Positions 55,619 through 64,000 of a DNA stretch of 64,000 nt are shown here, piece after piece. Within the stretch, counting starts at the first letter, position 1; every line of letters begins with the position of its first letter. The position numbers were made by a program, and so were the translations under genes. Source of the DNA: Tissierella sp. Yu-01 (GTDB lineage Bacteria > Bacillota > Clostridia > Tissierellales > Tissierellaceae); contig NZ_CP120677.1 of NCBI RefSeq assembly GCF_029537395.1, positions 2,566,566 through 2,630,565 on the forward strand, given 5' to 3'. Below the pieces are notes generated by a model. The model had not been told where the DNA came from and did not search any database. It was given only the letters and a program-made list of their open reading frames with translations.

Positions 55619-56331
55619 TCTACTGTTTCCCCCTCTGCCATATTATGGTTTTCTGTAATTTTTTCGATATTTCCATCTCTAATATAAACAACTCTGTGAG
55701 CATAGCTAGAGATTTCATTATCATGTGTTACAATAATTAATGTTTGTTTATTCTCTTTTGCCATTCCAGTTATTAGGTCCATTACTTCAAAGGTTGTTTT
55801 AGTATCAAGATTACCCGTTGGCTCGTCTGCAAAAACAATCTTTGGATTGCCTACGAATGCTCTGGCAATACTGACTCGTTGTTGCTGGCCACCACTCATT
55901 TCTGATGGCTTATGGTGTAATCTATTCCCCAAACCTACATTTACAAGCATTTCCTTTGCCATCTTATCCCTTTTTGTTTTAGGGACACCCTTGAAGGTTA
56001 AACCGAGACTCACATTCTCAATAGCAGATAATGTAGAGATTAGATTATAGGATTGAAATACAAATCCAATATTTAGTTGTCTAAATTTAGTAAGCTGCTT
56101 TTCATTCATTTTCTCTAAATGTTGACCGTTTATTGCAATTTGACCCTTAGTTGGCTTTTCAAGTCCAGCCATCATGTTTAACAATGTACTTTTGCCAGAG
56201 CCTGAAGTTCCAAGGAGACAAATGAATTCATTTTGACTAATATTTAGATTTATACTATTAAGAGCTATAATCTTTTCATCGCCCATTTTGTACACTTTTC
56301 TTAAGTCCTTCAATACAATTAAATCATCCAA
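55615..56331 (-). CDS. ABC transporter ATP-binding protein, MacB/LolD type
   Basis: A 238-residue ATPase with Walker A GTSGSGKST, Q-loop VFQSYNLISTLSAIENV, signature MSGGQQQRVSIARAF, Walker B IVFADEPTGNLDTKT and switch VTHDNEI. It is the first gene of the operon and overlaps the CARDB gene by 4 bases. It powers the permease encoded third. The operon's promoter should lie between 56331 and 56430. Confidence 0.95.
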   Translation of the reverse strand: MDDLIVLKDLRKVYKMGDEKIIALNSINLNISQNEFICLLGTSGSGKSTLLNMMAGLEKPTKGQIAINGQHLEKMNEKQLTKFRQLNIGFVFQSYNLISTLSAIENVSLGLTFKGVPKTKRDKMAKEMLVNVGLGNRLHHKPSEMSGGQQQRVSIARAFVGNPKIVFADEPTGNLDTKTTFEVMDLITGMAKENKQTLIIVTHDNEISSYAHRVVYIRDGNIEKITENHNMAEGETVE

Positions 56332-56427
56332 ATACTTTCACCAACCTCCCACCTTTTGATATTAATTGTATTCTACCATATATTGCAATATCAATAGGTT
56401 ACAAAAAGTTTAAATTTAAACCTTTGT

Positions 56428-56460
56428 AGCAAAAAGAAAAGTCAGCCAATAGGCTGACTT
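56428..56460 (-). terminator. Rho-independent terminator after pfp
   Basis: On the minus strand, AAGTCAGCC-TATT-GGCTGACTT runs into TTCTTTTT. Confidence 0.92.
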
Positions 56461-56467
56461 GATTTGA

Positions 56468-57685
56468 TTATTTATTTAATATTTTTTCTACCTTTGGAGC
56501 TCTAAGTCTATGAGCTTGAGGCATTGCAGATCCTAATAATGGTCTTACATAATCTATAAATTTATCTGTTACATGATTTCCATCTTTATTTATGAAGTCT
56601 TCAGGCATTGATTTAGTATATTTTGCAACTTGTTCTAATTTAGAAAGTCTATAATCAACTGAATAGGTACCAGTTCTATGAATAGTAACAGAGCCATCTA
56701 CATTTTGCCATAAAGCAAATTGTGCTGCTTTTTCTCCTACTTCTCTTGCTTCCCTTTGGTCTGTATCTGATACACAGCTCATAAAGGATCTTTGTACATA
56801 TCCAAATGTATCGCTTCTTACTCTCTTAATTCTTAACTTTTCTTTAATCTCTGAAGCAAGTAAATCTCCAAGTTGTCCAGTACCAGACAACTGAATATTT
56901 CCATGGCTATCTCTTTCTATCTCTTTACAAAGTTTTGATATTATTGGAGAACCATCATTATCGCATATTCCTTCTGATACTGCTATTACACATTTACCAT
57001 ACTTTTCATAGGTAGCTTTAACATCCAGTAGGAATTTTTCGATTGAGAATGGTTTTTCAGGTAAATATATTAAATGAGGTCCGTCTTCTGGATATTTCTT
57101 TGCCATAGCAGCAGCTGCTGTTAAGAAACCTGCATTTCGACCCATTACTACTCCGATATATACTCCTGGTAAAGCACTTATATCTAGGTTAACACCCATA
57201 AAAGCTTGTGTAACAAATTTTGCAGCTGATCCAAAACCAGGACAATGGTCATTTACTAATAAGTCATTGTCTATAGTTTTTGGAATATGTATAGATCTTA
57301 ATTCATAGTTTTCTTCGCATGCCTTTTCATTGACTATTCTTACTGTATCAGCTGAATCATTACCGCCGATGTAAAAAAAGTATCTAATATCATGAGCTTT
57401 CATAACCTTAAACATCTCTTCGCAATATTTATCATCTGGTTTATCTCTAGTGGATAATAGTGCAGATGAAGGTGTACCTGCTACTAATTCAAGGTTTTGA
57501 GTTGTTTCTTGAGTTAAATCTATAAAATCTTCTTTTACTATACCTGATACTCCATGAAGTGCACCATATATTTTTGTAACTTGAGGGAATTTTCTAGATT
57601 CTAATACTGCACCTACTAATGATTGGTTAATAACCGCTGTAGGTCCTCCTCCTTGTGCAATTAACAATTTACCTTCTTGTTTCAT
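56468..57685 (-). CDS. pfp: 6-phosphofructokinase, PPi-dependent type
   Basis: A 405-residue phosphofructokinase with AQGGGPTAVINQSL, GGNDSADT, PKTIDNDL and MGRNAGFLTA motifs. The lysine in PKTIDND (glycine in ATP enzymes) indicates pyrophosphate as phosphoryl donor. The enzyme interconverts fructose-6-phosphate and fructose-1,6-bisphosphate reversibly, saving ATP in fermenters. The ATG at 57685 has GAGGAGG upstream; a longer frame to 57700 begins before that site and is rejected. A single-gene unit. Confidence 0.93.
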   Translation of the reverse strand: MKQEGKLLIAQGGGPTAVINQSLVGAVLESRKFPQVTKIYGALHGVSGIVKEDFIDLTQETTQNLELVAGTPSSALLSTRDKPDDKYCEEMFKVMKAHDIRYFFYIGGNDSADTVRIVNEKACEENYELRSIHIPKTIDNDLLVNDHCPGFGSAAKFVTQAFMGVNLDISALPGVYIGVVMGRNAGFLTAAAAMAKKYPEDGPHLIYLPEKPFSIEKFLLDVKATYEKYGKCVIAVSEGICDNDGSPIISKLCKEIERDSHGNIQLSGTGQLGDLLASEIKEKLRIKRVRSDTFGYVQRSFMSCVSDTDQREAREVGEKAAQFALWQNVDGSVTIHRTGTYSVDYRLSKLEQVAKYTKSMPEDFINKDGNHVTDKFIDYVRPLLGSAMPQAHRLRAPKVEKILNK

Positions 57686-57700
57686 AGCCAACCTCCTCAT

Positions 57701-58037
57701 ATAATTGATCGTTACCCGCTACCCATTATAATATCAAATGTTGTATACTAATTCAACAATGGATATGCTTTTAAGGATTTAAATAAATTAAGAATTGTCG
57801 ATAAATAGTTATGTAAGAGTGAAATAGTAGCTTTATTAATATGGCTTACAGTAATTTACTATGCTATAATGAGGCTAAGCCTCATTGCAGTGGTGGTGTT
57901 AGGTGAAAATGAATTACCTATGACATCTTTGGGTATAATTATGTGAGAAAGTTATGATGTATGTTTATGGTTAATAACATTTGTTAAATAATAATTAATA
58001 AGATATAATAAATAAGGTTGAAGGGAGTGAGAAGATT
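57701..58037. other. 337-base divergent region between pfp and rho with short repeat (copy D)
   Basis: It contains the promoters of pfp and rho. At 57868-57886, AATGAGGC-TAA-GCCTCATT forms a hairpin followed by GCAGTGGTGGTG. Next comes a second hairpin, AGGT...ACCT (57901-57919). This is the same order (hairpin, TTGCAGYGGTG core, hairpin) as the 136-bp repeats. No open frame of note. Confidence 0.6.
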
Positions 58038-59435
58038 TTGAGTCAAGAGTTATTAGATGGAAAGACCCTTGCGGAGCTTAGAGAAATCGCTAAGGCATAT
58101 GGTATAAGTGGAGCTTATAAGTATAAAAAAGATGAACTTATAGACATTATTATAGGAACATTATCATCACCAATGGAAAATATTGATGTTGAAGATATGC
58201 AAAATGTCAATGTAGACATAGATAATGAAGAGGAAGATAGTGTAGCAAAAATTGATTTAAATGATATAGATCTAGAAGATTTATCAGACAATGCAACTGA
58301 AGAAATTGAACATTTAGAAGATATAAATGTGGCTGAAGGAATCTTGGAATTACATACTGATGGTTATGGATTTCTAAGGAGAGATAATTATCAATCAGGT
58401 GAAGATGATATTTATATTTCTCCATCTCAGATAAGAAGATTCAGACTAAAAACAGGTGATAAGGTTACAGGAATAACAAGACCAGCTAAAGCAGGTGAGA
58501 AATTTAAAGCTTTATTATATGTAAAGTATGTAAATGGAATGGAACCTGAAACTGCAATTAAAAGGCCAGATTTTGATAGTCTTACACCAATTTATCCAAA
58601 AGAAAGATTAAATCTTGAAACCACTTCTAATGAATATGCTACTAGAATGATAGATTTAGTTGCCCCTATTGGTAAAGGCCAAAGAGGTATGATAGTATCC
58701 CCACCTAAAGCAGGAAAAACCTCATTATTAAAAATGATTGCGAATGCTATCGCAAAAAATCATCCCGAAGTTGAAATAATAATTTTATTAATAGATGAAA
58801 GACCTGAAGAAGTAACAGATATGAAAAGATCTGTTAAAGGTGATGTAGTTTATTCTACATTTGATGAGCTTCCAAAAAATCACACAAAAGTTGCTGAGAT
58901 AGTATTGGAAAGGGCTAAGAGACTTGTAGAACATGGGAAGGATGTCGTAATATTATTAGATAGTATTACAAGGCTAGCAAGAGCATATAATATCACTATA
59001 CCTCCTACTGGTAGAACCTTATCAGGTGGTTTGGACCCAGGTGCTTTACACAAACCAAAGAGATTTTTTGGTGCCGCTAGAAAGATTGAAGAAGGTGGAA
59101 GTTTAACCATTTTAGCTACTGCATTAGTGGAAACTGGAAGTAGGATGGATGATGTAATATTTGAAGAATTTAAAGGTACAGGCAATATGGAAATACATCT
59201 GGATAGAAAACTTTCAGAGAAGAGAATATTCCCAGCTATTGATATTCATAAGTCTGGAACTAGACGTGAGGAATTATTGTTATCGCAGAAGGAATTAGAG
59301 ACTGTATGGGCTCTGAGAAAAGCTTTGGGTAATCAATCTACTCAGGAAGTAACAGAAGCACTTATAGATAGATTAGTAAAGACTAAGGCGAATATAGAAT
59401 TTGTCAATGAATTAAGAAATAAAATATGGATTTAG
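58038..59435 (+). CDS. rho: Transcription termination factor Rho
   Basis: A 465-residue RNA-dependent ATPase/helicase. The N-terminal Rho_N domain ([20 protein letters not shown]) is followed by an acidic insert (about 50-95; [23 protein letters not shown]), then the cold-shock-like RNA-binding domain ([14 protein letters not shown]). The ATPase core has [20 protein letters not shown] (Walker A) and [16 protein letters not shown]. The start is TTG after GGGAGTG. It leads the cluster rho-rpmE-yqhQ-prmC-prfA, which is conserved in many clostridia. Confidence 0.97.
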   Translation: MSQELLDGKTLAELREIAKAYGISGAYKYKKDELIDIIIGTLSSPMENIDVEDMQNVNVDIDNEEEDSVAKIDLNDIDLEDLSDNATEEIEHLEDINVAEGILELHTDGYGFLRRDNYQSGEDDIYISPSQIRRFRLKTGDKVTGITRPAKAGEKFKALLYVKYVNGMEPETAIKRPDFDSLTPIYPKERLNLETTSNEYATRMIDLVAPIGKGQRGMIVSPPKAGKTSLLKMIANAIAKNHPEVEIIILLIDERPEEVTDMKRSVKGDVVYSTFDELPKNHTKVAEIVLERAKRLVEHGKDVVILLDSITRLARAYNITIPPTGRTLSGGLDPGALHKPKRFFGAARKIEEGGSLTILATALVETGSRMDDVIFEEFKGTGNMEIHLDRKLSEKRIFPAIDIHKSGTRREELLLSQKELETVWALRKALGNQSTQEVTEALIDRLVKTKANIEFVNELRNKIWI

Positions 59436-59523
59436 TTGAAAAAGTTAAGAGATTATGCTATAATTTAGTGGTTATATTGAAAATAAGAAAATTTTTCATA
59501 GGAAATAGGGAGAGGTGAAACTA

Positions 59524-59724
59524 ATGAAACAAGGAATTCATCCAGAATATAAAGAAGCTACAGTAACATGTGCTTGTGGTAATACATTTAAGACAGGCTC
59601 AGTAAAAGGAGATTTAAGAGTTGAAATTTGCTCTGAATGTCATCCGTTTTTCACAGGACGTCAAAAATTCGCTGAACGTGGTGGACGTGTTGAGAAATTT
59701 AAGAAGAAATACAATATGGACTAG
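59524..59724 (+). CDS. rpmE: 50S ribosomal protein L31 (zinc-binding type)
   Basis: A 66-residue L31 beginning [20 protein letters not shown]. The cysteines in TCACG and CSECHPF make the zinc site of the C+ form. The ATG at 59524 has AGGTG upstream; a GTG at 59515 in frame lies within that ribosome site. It follows rho and ends at its own terminator. Confidence 0.97.
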   Translation: MKQGIHPEYKEATVTCACGNTFKTGSVKGDLRVEICSECHPFFTGRQKFAERGGRVEKFKKKYNMD

Positions 59725-59739
59725 TATTCTTCAAAAATC

Positions 59740-59770
59740 AGGTTAGTTGCATGTGCATCTAGCCTTTTTT
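59740..59770 (+). terminator. Rho-independent terminator after rpmE
   Basis: GGTTAG.TGCA pairs with TGCA.CTAGCC (one G-T pair and one mismatch) and is followed by seven T residues. Confidence 0.8.
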
Positions 59771-59776
59771 TATTAT

Positions 59777-59875
59777 GACCTAACACAATGAGTGATAACG
59801 AATTGATGTAGGTCAAACGCAACAAGCACCAATTTTATGTGAGTGATAGCGAACAAATAAAATTGAGTTGCGAGA
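59777..59875. repeat. Tandem hairpins with GAGTGATARCGAA loops
   Basis: Hairpin 1 (59777-59814) pairs GACCTA/TAGGTC and CAAT/ATTG around GAGTGATAACGA. Hairpin 2 pairs CAATTTTAT/ATAAAATTG around GTGAGTGATAGCGAACA (within 59821-59870), with outer CAAC/GTTG. The stems differ but the loops match, so the loop is what is conserved. The region fills part of the 272-base gap between rpmE and the DUF1385 gene. Confidence 0.6.
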
Positions 59876-59996
59876 CTACGATAAGCCTAATTATAAGTTT
59901 AAGTAGGAGATTATTATCTTTAGTGTTATTTGGATATAGAGTTAAACTAGAGTATAAATGGGTAATATGTAATAGTATTGGAAAAGGGGTGAATAT

Positions 59997-60941
59997 ATGA
60001 AAAAAGATAAATTGGAAAATATCCATAAAACTTCAATTGGAGGTCAGGCCCTAATCGAAGGGGTTATGATGAGGGGACCTAAGAATATAGCTATTGCAGT
60101 TCGTAAACCAAATAAAGAAATAGAAGTTAAGGTTGATAAATTAAACACCCTTGCAATGAGACATAAAATATTTAGGATGCCTTTTCTTAGAGGTATGATA
60201 AGTTTGATTGAATCATTATCAATAGGTACTAAAGCCTTAATGTATTCAGCAGAATTTTTTGAGGATGATGAACCAGCAGAAGCAAAACAAACTTGGACTC
60301 AAAAGATATTTAAAGATAAGGCAGCTGATGCTGAGATGTTCTTTACTTTAGCAATCTCAATCGTATTAGCTGTTGGATTATTTATGGTATTGCCAAATAT
60401 AATTGCAAGTTTTATTAAAGGAAATATTACTAATTCAATACTATTAAATCTTATGGAAGGCTTAGTGAGAATAATAATATTTTTAATATATATAATATGG
60501 GTATCTAAGTTGGATGATGTAAGAAGAGTTTTCGAATATCATGGCGCTGAACACAAAACTATTCACTGCTATGAACATGGTGAAGAATTAACTATAGAAA
60601 ACGTGAAGAAATATCCAATTCTTCATGCAAGATGTGGTACCAGTTTTTTATTTATGGTAATGATTGTAAGTATCTTAGTTTTATCATTCTTTGGTTGGCC
60701 GAATCCAATTCTTAGAATTTTAATAAGAATATTGATGTTTCCTGTTATAGCGGGAATTTCATATGAAATAAATAGATTTATTGGTAGAAGTGATTCTAAA
60801 GCGTGCTATTATCTTTCATATCCTGGTTTAATGGTTCAGAAATTTGCGACAGTAAAGGAACCAGATGGTGAACAAATAGAGGTTGCTATAAAGTCTCTTC
60901 TTGCTGTAATACCTGAGGACAGGGAGGCAGACAAGTGGTAA
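59997..60941 (+). CDS. yqhQ: DUF1385 membrane protein (YqhQ family)
   Basis: A 314-residue protein opening with SIGGQALIEGVMMRGPKNIAIAVRKP, the DUF1385 hallmark (positions 13-38). It has about four to five membrane helices and the conserved EYHGAEHKTIHCYE and LHARCGTSF motifs, which hold His, Glu and Cys suitable for metal binding. Function is not established; the gene sits next to rho/prmC/prfA in many Firmicutes. It overlaps prmC by 7 bases. Confidence 0.93.
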   Translation: MKKDKLENIHKTSIGGQALIEGVMMRGPKNIAIAVRKPNKEIEVKVDKLNTLAMRHKIFRMPFLRGMISLIESLSIGTKALMYSAEFFEDDEPAEAKQTWTQKIFKDKAADAEMFFTLAISIVLAVGLFMVLPNIIASFIKGNITNSILLNLMEGLVRIIIFLIYIIWVSKLDDVRRVFEYHGAEHKTIHCYEHGEELTIENVKKYPILHARCGTSFLFMVMIVSILVLSFFGWPNPILRILIRILMFPVIAGISYEINRFIGRSDSKACYYLSYPGLMVQKFATVKEPDGEQIEVAIKSLLAVIPEDREADKW

Positions 60942-61789
60942 TTAATGAGCTATTAAAATTAGGAGTATCAATGTTGGGGGATAATGAGTATTCAAATCCT
61001 CAACTTGAATCAAGGCTAATTTTATCTAAGCTATTAGATGTAGATAAAACATACTTGTATGCATATGGAGAAAAGGAAGTATCAAATGAGATTGAGGACA
61101 AATTTCTAGAGCTTTTGACTAAAAGATCAAAGGGTTACCCCTTCCAATACATTTTTAATGAGAAGGAATTTATGGGGTTAGATTTTTATGTAGAAGAAGG
61201 AGTTTTAGTTCCAAGACCTGATACTGAAATCTTAGTAGAGTATGTGTTGGATTATATAAATAAAAATCATAGTAATGAAACTATAAAGGTATTAGATTTG
61301 GGAAGTGGCAGCGGTGCCATTTCTCTCTCTATTGCTAAACATGCTAAAAATACTTATGTATATGGTGTGGATATAGATAATACTCCTTTAAAAGTTTGTA
61401 ATATAAACAAGGAAAGATTTAATCTTGCTAATGTTGAATTCATAAAGGGCGACATGTTTGAACCTATAATGAATTTCAAAAAATCCTTTCATATTATAGC
61501 ATCAAATCCACCATATATACCTAGCACAGAGATTGAAAACCTTCAAACGGAAGTAAAGGAATTTGAACCAAGATTAGCTTTAGATGGTGGAGATGACGGA
61601 CTCATATTTTATAGAAGGATTAGTTTTGAAGCTAAGGATTTTCTTGTGGATGATGGACTTTTAATATTTGAAATAGGTTTTAATCAGGGAAAAGAAGTTA
61701 AAGAAATTCTAGAAAATCAAGGCTTTAAGAATATAATGATATTGAAGGACTTACAAGGCTTAGACAGAGTAATACTGGGAAGAGCATAA
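60935..61789 (+). CDS. prmC: Peptide chain release factor N5-glutamine methyltransferase
   Basis: A 284-residue SAM-dependent methyltransferase. A helical N-terminal domain (about 1-85) recognises release factors. The catalytic domain has the SAM loop VLDLGSGSGAISLSIAK and the signature SNPPYIPSTEI (NPPY). It methylates the glutamine of the GGQ motif of PrfA and PrfB. It starts with GTG overlapping the DUF1385 gene. prfA, its target, lies 1.2 kb downstream. Confidence 0.95.
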   Translation: MVINELLKLGVSMLGDNEYSNPQLESRLILSKLLDVDKTYLYAYGEKEVSNEIEDKFLELLTKRSKGYPFQYIFNEKEFMGLDFYVEEGVLVPRPDTEILVEYVLDYINKNHSNETIKVLDLGSGSGAISLSIAKHAKNTYVYGVDIDNTPLKVCNINKERFNLANVEFIKGDMFEPIMNFKKSFHIIASNPPYIPSTEIENLQTEVKEFEPRLALDGGDDGLIFYRRISFEAKDFLVDDGLLIFEIGFNQGKEVKEILENQGFKNIMILKDLQGLDRVILGRA

Positions 61790-61802
61790 AGAGAGGTGTA
61801 AA

Positions 61803-62324
61803 ATGAGTTTATTATTTGATTTGTTTCTTACTTTCTTCAAAATTGGTGCATTTAGTTTTGGAGGTGGGTATGCAATGCTTCCCCTAATTGAAGAGGAGAT
61901 AATTGAAGTACATAATTGGATTACCCACACAGAATTCATCGATATTATTGCCATATCTGAAATGACCCCAGGACCAATTGCTGTAAACTCAGCAACTTTT
62001 TTGGGATACAAAGTTGCAGGTATATCAGGATCTGTTATTGCCACCTTAGGTGTTATTCTACCTTCATTTATAGTAATGAGTATAATTTTTCACTTTGTAT
62101 ATAAATTCAAGAATTCACCTTATATAGATTGGATATTTAAAGGAATAAGACCTGTTGTTCTTGGTCTTATAGCATCAGCTGCAGTGTCTGTAGCTAAGAG
62201 TACATTCATTGATATTAAGTCAGTAATTATTGCAATATTTTTATTTTATATAGTTACCTTTAAGAAATTTAATCCAATACTAGCTATAGTCGTAGCAGGA
62301 GTATTAGGAGTTGTATTATACTAA
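61803..62324 (+). CDS. Chromate transporter-family protein, half-size, paralogue 1
   Basis: A 173-residue ChrA-family membrane protein. It has the half-domain signature FFKIGAFSFGGGYAMLPLIE, followed by the SEMTPGPIAVNSATFLGY motif and about five helices. Short ChrA proteins work as pairs. The ATG follows AGAGGTG. It lies 13 bases after prmC. Chromate efflux is the known family role, but a physiological anion is more likely in an anaerobe. Confidence 0.92.
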   Translation: MSLLFDLFLTFFKIGAFSFGGGYAMLPLIEEEIIEVHNWITHTEFIDIIAISEMTPGPIAVNSATFLGYKVAGISGSVIATLGVILPSFIVMSIIFHFVYKFKNSPYIDWIFKGIRPVVLGLIASAAVSVAKSTFIDIKSVIIAIFLFYIVTFKKFNPILAIVVAGVLGVVLY

Positions 62325-62337
62325 GGAGGGGAAAGCT

Positions 62338-62865
62338 GTGTTATGGAAAATGTTTATTACTTTCTTTAAAATAGGAGCTTTTACCTTCGGTGGAGGGTAT
62401 GCTATGATTCCTATTATTCAGGAAGAAGTTGTAGAAAAGAAAAAATGGATTGAAGATGCAGAGTTTATGGATGCAATTGCATTAGCTCAAGCCTCTCCTG
62501 GGCCAGTTGCAGTAAATACAAGTGTTTACTGTGGATATAAACTAAGGGGTGTAATTGGTGCAATAGTTTGTACTTTAGGAACTGTACTACCATCATTTTT
62601 TACTATATTATTTATAGCTATATTTTTCTATCAATTTAAAGATAATGATATTGTTAGTCAGATATTTATGGGTATAAGACCAGCAGTAGTTGCACTAATC
62701 CTATCTGCTGTTTATAAGATGTGGAAAAAGTCGAAATTTAGTTATGACAAATTAGTTGTAGTTATAGGTACAATTTTGATTATTGTTCTATTTGATATAA
62801 GTCCGATTTGGATGGTTATAGCAGGCGGATTAGGATCATTTCTGATAAATAAGATTAGGGAATAA
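62338..62865 (+). CDS. Chromate transporter-family protein, half-size, paralogue 2
   Basis: A 175-residue paralogue with FFKIGAFTFGGGYAMIPIIQ and LAQASPGPVAVNTSVYCGY. The start is GTG at 62338, 5 bases after AAGGAGGGG; a longer frame to 62311 overlaps the first gene and is rejected. Together the two halves should form one antiparallel transporter. The pair lies between prmC and prfA, which are neighbours in many relatives. Confidence 0.92.
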   Translation: MLWKMFITFFKIGAFTFGGGYAMIPIIQEEVVEKKKWIEDAEFMDAIALAQASPGPVAVNTSVYCGYKLRGVIGAIVCTLGTVLPSFFTILFIAIFFYQFKDNDIVSQIFMGIRPAVVALILSAVYKMWKKSKFSYDKLVVVIGTILIIVLFDISPIWMVIAGGLGSFLINKIRE

Positions 62866-62871
62866 CAATTG

Positions 62872-62924
62872 CAATCATTCCGAGCTTGTCGAGGAATCTC
62901 GGGTTTAAATTGTTATTGTGAATT
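62872..62924. repeat. Intergenic hairpin of the CATTCCGAG..CTCGG type
   Basis: ATTCCGAG (62877-62884) and a following GAGGAATCTCGG segment form a small dyad, flanked by AACAATTG and AAATTGTT arms. It resembles the short dispersed ATTC-GAG..GAATCTC hairpins seen in many bacterial genomes. It may act as a terminator after the chrA pair. Confidence 0.5.
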
Positions 62925-63029
62925 GTGGGATTATATATTATAATATATAATGTAAAATTGTGTTAATAAGTCATACTAATAACTCTTAGTTATTAGTTTT
63001 TAGTTAGTATATAGAAGGGGTTGTATATT

Positions 63030-64000
63030 TTGTTAGATAAATTAGCTTTTCTTGAGACAAAATTCAAAGAGCTTGAAGTAAGAATGATGGACCCTGATCT
63101 TATAAGTCAAGATCGTGAAGAATGGCAAAGAGTAATGAAGGAGCATGCTGATTTAGAGCCTATTGTTGTTAAGTATAAGCAATATAATGAAACGAAGAAT
63201 AACTTAGATGATGCTAAAGAAATGCTTCATGAAAAACTTGATGACGAGATGAGGGAATTGGTTAAAGAGGAAGTAAAGACTCTTGAAGAAGATTTAGAAA
63301 AGTTCGAAGGAGAACTAAAGATATTATTGATTCCAAAGGATCCTAATGACCATAAGAATGTTATTGTTGAAATTAGGGGCGGAGCTGGTGGAGACGAGGC
63401 TGCATTGTTTGCAGGTACACTTTTCAGAATGTATGTAAGATATGCTGAACGTAACAATTGGAAAGTGGATATTATGAGTACCAATGAAATTGGTATAGGT
63501 GGGTATAAGGAAGTTATCTTCATGATAAGCGGTAAAGGAGCTTATAGCCGTCTTAAGTATGAGTCAGGAGTTCATAGAGTGCAAAGAGTACCTGAAACTG
63601 AGGCAAGTGGTAGAATTCACACATCAACTTCTACAGTTGCTGTTCTTCCAGAAGCAGAGGATATAGATATAGAAATAAATCCTGGAGATATCAGAGTTGA
63701 TGTGTTCCGTTCATCAGGTAACGGCGGTCAATCTGTAAATACAACTGACTCAGCAGTTAGAATTACACATATTCCTACAGGAATAGTTATTTCATGTCAG
63801 GACGAAAAGAGTCAGCTTAAGAATAAGGATAAGGCTATGAAAATCTTAAAATCCAAACTATATGACATCAAAATGTCTGAACAAAATGCTGAAATTGCTG
63901 AAATGAAGAAGGGCCAAGTAGGTACTGGAGATCGTTCTGAGAGAATAAGAACTTATAATTTCCCACAGGGTAGAGTTACAGACCATAGAATAAATATGAC
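63030..64000 (+). CDS. prfA: Peptide chain release factor 1 (3' end outside window)
   Basis: About 323 residues of an expected ~355 are present. The N-terminal coiled coil starts [60 protein letters not shown] (the PxT-type decoding region lies nearby) and [17 protein letters not shown] with the GGQ catalytic motif follow. It releases peptides at UAA/UAG codons. The start is TTG at 63030, after AGAAGGGG. The Gln of GGQ is the methylation target of the PrmC encoded upstream. Confidence 0.96.
   Translation, partial: MLDKLAFLETKFKELEVRMMDPDLISQDREEWQRVMKEHADLEPIVVKYKQYNETKNNLDDAKEMLHEKLDDEMRELVKEEVKTLEEDLEKFEGELKILLIPKDPNDHKNVIVEIRGGAGGDEAALFAGTLFRMYVRYAERNNWKVDIMSTNEIGIGGYKEVIFMISGKGAYSRLKYESGVHRVQRVPETEASGRIHTSTSTVAVLPEAEDIDIEINPGDIRVDVFRSSGNGGQSVNTTDSAVRITHIPTGIVISCQDEKSQLKNKDKAMKILKSKLYDIKMSEQNAEIAEMKKGQVGTGDRSERIRTYNFPQGRVTDHRINM

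Noticed and set aside
59777-59875. CRISPR-like short repeat array
   Set aside because: There are only two units with different stems and no regular spacers. They are paired hairpins, not a CRISPR array.

Overview
The window looks like chromosome from an anaerobic, endospore-forming, low-GC member of the Clostridia, perhaps near the Tissierellales; this placement is inference. The base composition is strongly AT-rich. There is a full germinant-receptor operon, a tungsten-type aldehyde:ferredoxin oxidoreductase with its ferredoxin, a B12-dependent ribonucleotide reductase, a PPi-type phosphofructokinase, S-layer (SLH) proteins and amino-acid catabolism genes. No prophage, intact insertion sequence, CRISPR array, rRNA or tRNA was recognised.

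Layout. 1-5247 (minus strand): the 5' part of an oligopeptide-binding lipoprotein, then a gerA-gerC-gerD-gerB type operon. 5577-13131: an Fe-S aldo/keto reductase, a 2-hydroxyacid dehydrogenase, a small sigma factor with a possible self-sequestering leader, and a sigma-54 regulon (activator, -24/-12 promoter, cysteine desulfidase-like enzyme, amino-acid symporter). 13289-18431: a three-gene FtsX/ATPase/HlyD export system and Ku. 18519-28996: pyruvate carboxylase, a VOC protein, ferredoxin + AOR + a ThiS/MoaD-like gene lacking any ATG/GTG/TTG codon, an M20 amidohydrolase with a DUF401 permease, deoD, and a nucleoside hydrolase remnant. 30063-40918: an IclR-controlled catabolic island with a TRAP transporter, an IlvD-type dehydratase, two tandem PanB-like proteins, a nitroreductase, a broken 2-keto-4-pentenoate hydratase, acylating acetaldehyde dehydrogenase and 4-hydroxy-2-oxovalerate aldolase. 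41167-50029: housekeeping genes (nrdJ, murI, ald, pyrG and others). 50121-56331: a large SLH protein and a MacB-like ABC operon carrying a CARDB-type protein. 56468-64000: pfp, then rho-rpmE-yqhQ-prmC-chrA-chrA-prfA (prfA cut by the window end).

The most unusual material is in four places. First, the catabolic island may encode a pathway I cannot match to a described one: dehydration, PanB-type chemistry, then a terminal aldolase/dehydrogenase step to pyruvate and acetyl-CoA. Second, there is a family of intergenic structured repeats: two 136-bp copies about 93% identical, with shorter relatives sharing a TTGCAGYGGTG core. A separate set of hairpins shares an AGTRATARC loop. Third, several leaders look regulatory: competing hairpins over the sigma factor ribosome site, an attenuator-like terminator before murI, paired TTGCAA sites before the sigma-54 promoter, and a 24-bp motif shared by the iclR and dctP leaders. 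Fourth, there are recent gene-decay scars (hydratase, nucleoside hydrolase, and an unrecognised gene near 29.4-29.9 kb).

Protein families were assigned by reading motifs in the translations. No database search was run.
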